This document shows, piece by piece, positions 6,172-7,980 of a stretch of DNA of 7,980 nt. Below the pieces are notes generated by a model. That model was not told where the DNA came from. It saw nothing but the letters and a program-made list of their open reading frames with translations, and ran no database searches. Source of the DNA: an uncultured Verrucomicrobiota bacterium (GTDB lineage: Bacteria; Verrucomicrobiota; Verrucomicrobiia; Chthoniobacterales; SZAS-18); the NCBI GenBank assembly GCA_937871685.1, contig CALMOL010000087.1:1-7980 (forward strand). Reading direction: 5' to 3'. The translations under genes and the position numbers were made by a program. Numbering within the stretch: position 1 is the first letter of the stretch; every line of letters starts with the position of its first letter.

Positions 6172-7980
6172 CCCCTGCGCTTTCGGAGCCAGCTTCCCCG
6201 CCGGTGGCGAGGTTGAACTGAATTGCGGACAGGCGTCGGTAAAGACCATCCTCCTGCCGCACGAGCTCATCGTGCGTGCCGCTTTCGCGCACGCGGCCTT
6301 CCTCCAGCACGTAGATGCGGTCGGCGCGGCGCACGGTGCTCAGGCGGTGCGCGATGATCACGCTGGTGCGGCCTTGGAGCAATTTCTCCAGCGCCTCCTG
6401 CACTAGGGCCTCGCTTTCGGAATCCAGCGAGCTGGTAGCCTCGTCGAGCACGAGGATGGCCGGATCGCGCAGGATCGCGCGCGCAATGGCGACGCGCTGG
6501 CGTTGGCCGCCCGAGAGGCGCATTCCGCGCTCGCCCACCACGGTGTCGTAGCCTTCCGGCAGACGCGCGATGAACTCGTGCGCGTTGGCCTGCCGCGCCG
6601 CTTCCTCGATCTGCGCGCGCGTCGCGCCCGGTCGGCCGTAGCCGATGTTCTCGGCGATGGAGCCGCCGAAGAGCAGCACTTCCTGCGGCACCAGCGCCAT
6701 CGCGCCGCGCAGGTGGCGCAGCGGATATTCGCCGGCCGGCCGGCCATCGATGAGCAACCGGCCCGACTGCGGCTCATAAAACCGGAGCAGCAGCGCCGCC
6801 ACCGTGCTCTTGCCCGCGCCGCTGGGGCCGACCAGCGCCACGCGCTCGCCCGCGCGCGCCTCCAGGTCGAGGCCGCGCAGCACCGGCGCGTCCGGCCGCG
6901 CGGGATACGCGAAATGCACGTCCTCGAAGCGCACGTCCCCGCGCACAGGTGCCGGCGCGGCTTCCGCCGCCCGCGCTGAGGGCCGGGGCGCGACGGGCGA
7001 GAGCAAGGGCACGCGCGCGGCCTCGTCCGGCGGCAGCACGTCCTCGGGCAGCTCGTTCATCAGTTCCCGCACGCGGGCCGTGGCGCCGACCGTTTTCTGG
7101 ATCTGCGACCACAGGTCCGCGAACGACGCCACCGCGCCGCCCACGAACACCGAGTAGATCACGAACGACGAGAGCTGGCCGAAGGAGATCGCGCCGCTCT
7201 GGAGAAACTTCGCCCCCGCCCACATCACGAGCACGATGGAGCCGAAGAGCGCGAAGATGATGAACGCCACCAGCATCGCCCGGAATTTCGCGCCCTTCAG
7301 CGTGAGGTCGAGGAAGCCGCCCAGCGCGCCCGCGTAGCGCCGCCGCTCGAAGGACTCGTTCACGAAGGCCTTCACGTTGGCGATCCCCTGGAGGGTTTCC
7401 TCCACCACCGTGCCGCTCTCGGCGAGGCGATCCTGCGCGCCCTTCGAGTAGCGCCGGATCTTCCGGCCGATGAGGATTGCCGCCAGGATGATCACCGGCA
7501 GCGAGCCGAGCATCACCAGCGCGAGCCGCCACGACGTGGCCGCCACCAGCACGCACGCGCCCATCAGCAGGATGAACTGCCGCAGGAACTGCGGCGCGGA
7601 GAACACCAGTGCCTCCTCCATTTGCGTGAGGTCGGCCGAGAGGCGTGACGACAATTCGCCCACCCGTCGCTGCGAGAAGAACGCCATCGGCAGCGTGACC
7701 AGCCGCCCATACACGTCGCACCGCAGGTCGAAGAGCCCGCGCTGCCCGCACTGCGCGAACCACAGCGAGGAAAAGAACGAGAACAGCGCCTGCCCGCCCA
7801 GGGCGGTCATCAGCAGGATCGCCGCTTGGTTGATGGCCAGTCGGCCCGTTTCGGCCGACGCGCGCGCCCCGTCGAGCATCTTGCCGATCAAGAAGGGAAA
7901 GAGCAGCCCCAGCGTGCTGCCGATCATCAGGAAGCCCAGCGCGAGGAAGAACTTCACGCGGTAGGGCTTCAGGTAGAGGA
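6167..7980 (-). CDS. ABC half-transporter, TMD-NBD fusion (MsbA/BmrA type), start beyond right edge
   Basis: The product is an ATP-driven exporter subunit in the inner membrane, expected to act as a homo- or heterodimer on lipids, drugs or peptides; the substrate cannot be told. The frame is open to the edge (LYLKPYRVKFFLALGF). LKPYR is typical just before the first helix, so the GTG at 7957 is internal and only a few residues should be missing. The N-terminal part has hydrophobic segments fitting six helices (for example MLVAFIIFALFGSIVLVMWA). The nucleotide-binding domain is complete: Walker A GPSGAGKST (6829-6803, Lys at 6811-6809), Q-loop LVPQE (near 6690), signature LSGGQ (6517-6503), Walker B ILVLDEAT (6457-6434) and H-loop IAHR (near 6350). 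A Pro/Ala-rich linker of some 35 residues (near 7035-6930) joins the domains and looks longer than usual. The gene converges on the MBL gene. Its stop TAG lies inside the REP arm. Confidence 0.93.
   Translation of the reverse strand, partial: LYLKPYRVKFFLALGFLMIGSTLGLLFPFLIGKMLDGARASAETGRLAINQAAILLMTALGGQALFSFFSSLWFAQCGQRGLFDLRCDVYGRLVTLPMAFFSQRRVGELSSRLSADLTQMEEALVFSAPQFLRQFILLMGACVLVAATSWRLALVMLGSLPVIILAAILIGRKIRRYSKGAQDRLAESGTVVEETLQGIANVKAFVNESFERRRYAGALGGFLDLTLKGAKFRAMLVAFIIFALFGSIVLVMWAGAKFLQSGAISFGQLSSFVIYSVFVGGAVASFADLWSQIQKTVGATARVRELMNELPEDVLPPDEAARVPLLSPVAPRPSARAAEAAPAPVRGDVRFEDVHFAYPARPDAPVLRGLDLEARAGERVALVGPSGAGKSTVAALLLRFYEPQSGRLLIDGRPAGEYPLRHLRGAMALVPQEVLLFGGSIAENIGYGRPGATRAQIEEAARQANAHEFIARLPEGYDTVVGERGMRLSGGQRQRVAIARAILRDPAILVLDEATSSLDSESEALVQEALEKLLQGRTSVIIAHRLSTVRRADRIYVLEEGRVRESGTHDELVRQEDGLYRRLSAIQFNLATGGEAGSESAGV

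Noticed and set aside
6774..7763. 329-codon minus-strand frame inside the ABC gene
   Set aside because: It is an alternative frame of the ABC transporter with no domain motifs, while the main frame carries all NBD motifs.
7470..7964. Plus-strand 164-codon frame opposite the ABC transmembrane domain
   Set aside because: It is antisense to the conserved TMD, Ser/Arg/Pro-rich and without a recognisable family.

Overview
The window is GC-rich bacterial DNA, densely coding, with four complete or nearly complete protein genes, one gene cut by the left edge and one repeat element. The strong G/C preference at third codon positions produces long meaningless antisense ORFs. The start regions lack purine-rich Shine-Dalgarno sequences and are pyrimidine-rich instead. 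The gene types (a DUF58 protein, a one-piece large subunit of carbamoyl-phosphate synthase, a GT2 glycosyltransferase and an MsbA/BmrA-type ABC half-transporter) fit a Gram-negative, high-GC bacterium. A member of the Verrucomicrobiota or a neighbouring phylum is my guess from the look of the proteins, and it is untested.

Layout, left to right: (1) 3-479 (+), the C-terminal part of a DUF58 protein. (2) 480-761, a non-coding leader with several potential hairpins. (3) 762-4001 (+), carB, full length, with both ATP-grasp halves and the allosteric domain; carA is not in the window. (4) about 4139-5089 (+), a GT2 glycosyltransferase. (5) 5120-6025 (+), a metallo-beta-lactamase-fold hydrolase 30 nt downstream and probably co-transcribed with it. 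(6) 6029-6171, a composite palindrome. It consists of two perfect 40-nt inverted copies of a REP-like hairpin, each preceded by GTAG, around a 63-nt centre with its own hairpin. (7) 6167-7980 (-), an ABC half-transporter that converges on the MBL gene and runs off the right edge.

The plus-strand genes do not form one obvious pathway: carB feeds pyrimidine and arginine synthesis, while the GT2 and ABC proteins are envelope-type functions. The most interesting object is the REP doublet (REPIN-like element) that fills the gap between the convergent MBL and ABC genes. Its GTAG motif supplies the TAG stop codon of the ABC transporter. On the ABC strand a REP hairpin followed by a T6 run could act as a terminator. 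The hairpin-rich carB leader is the second item worth a look.
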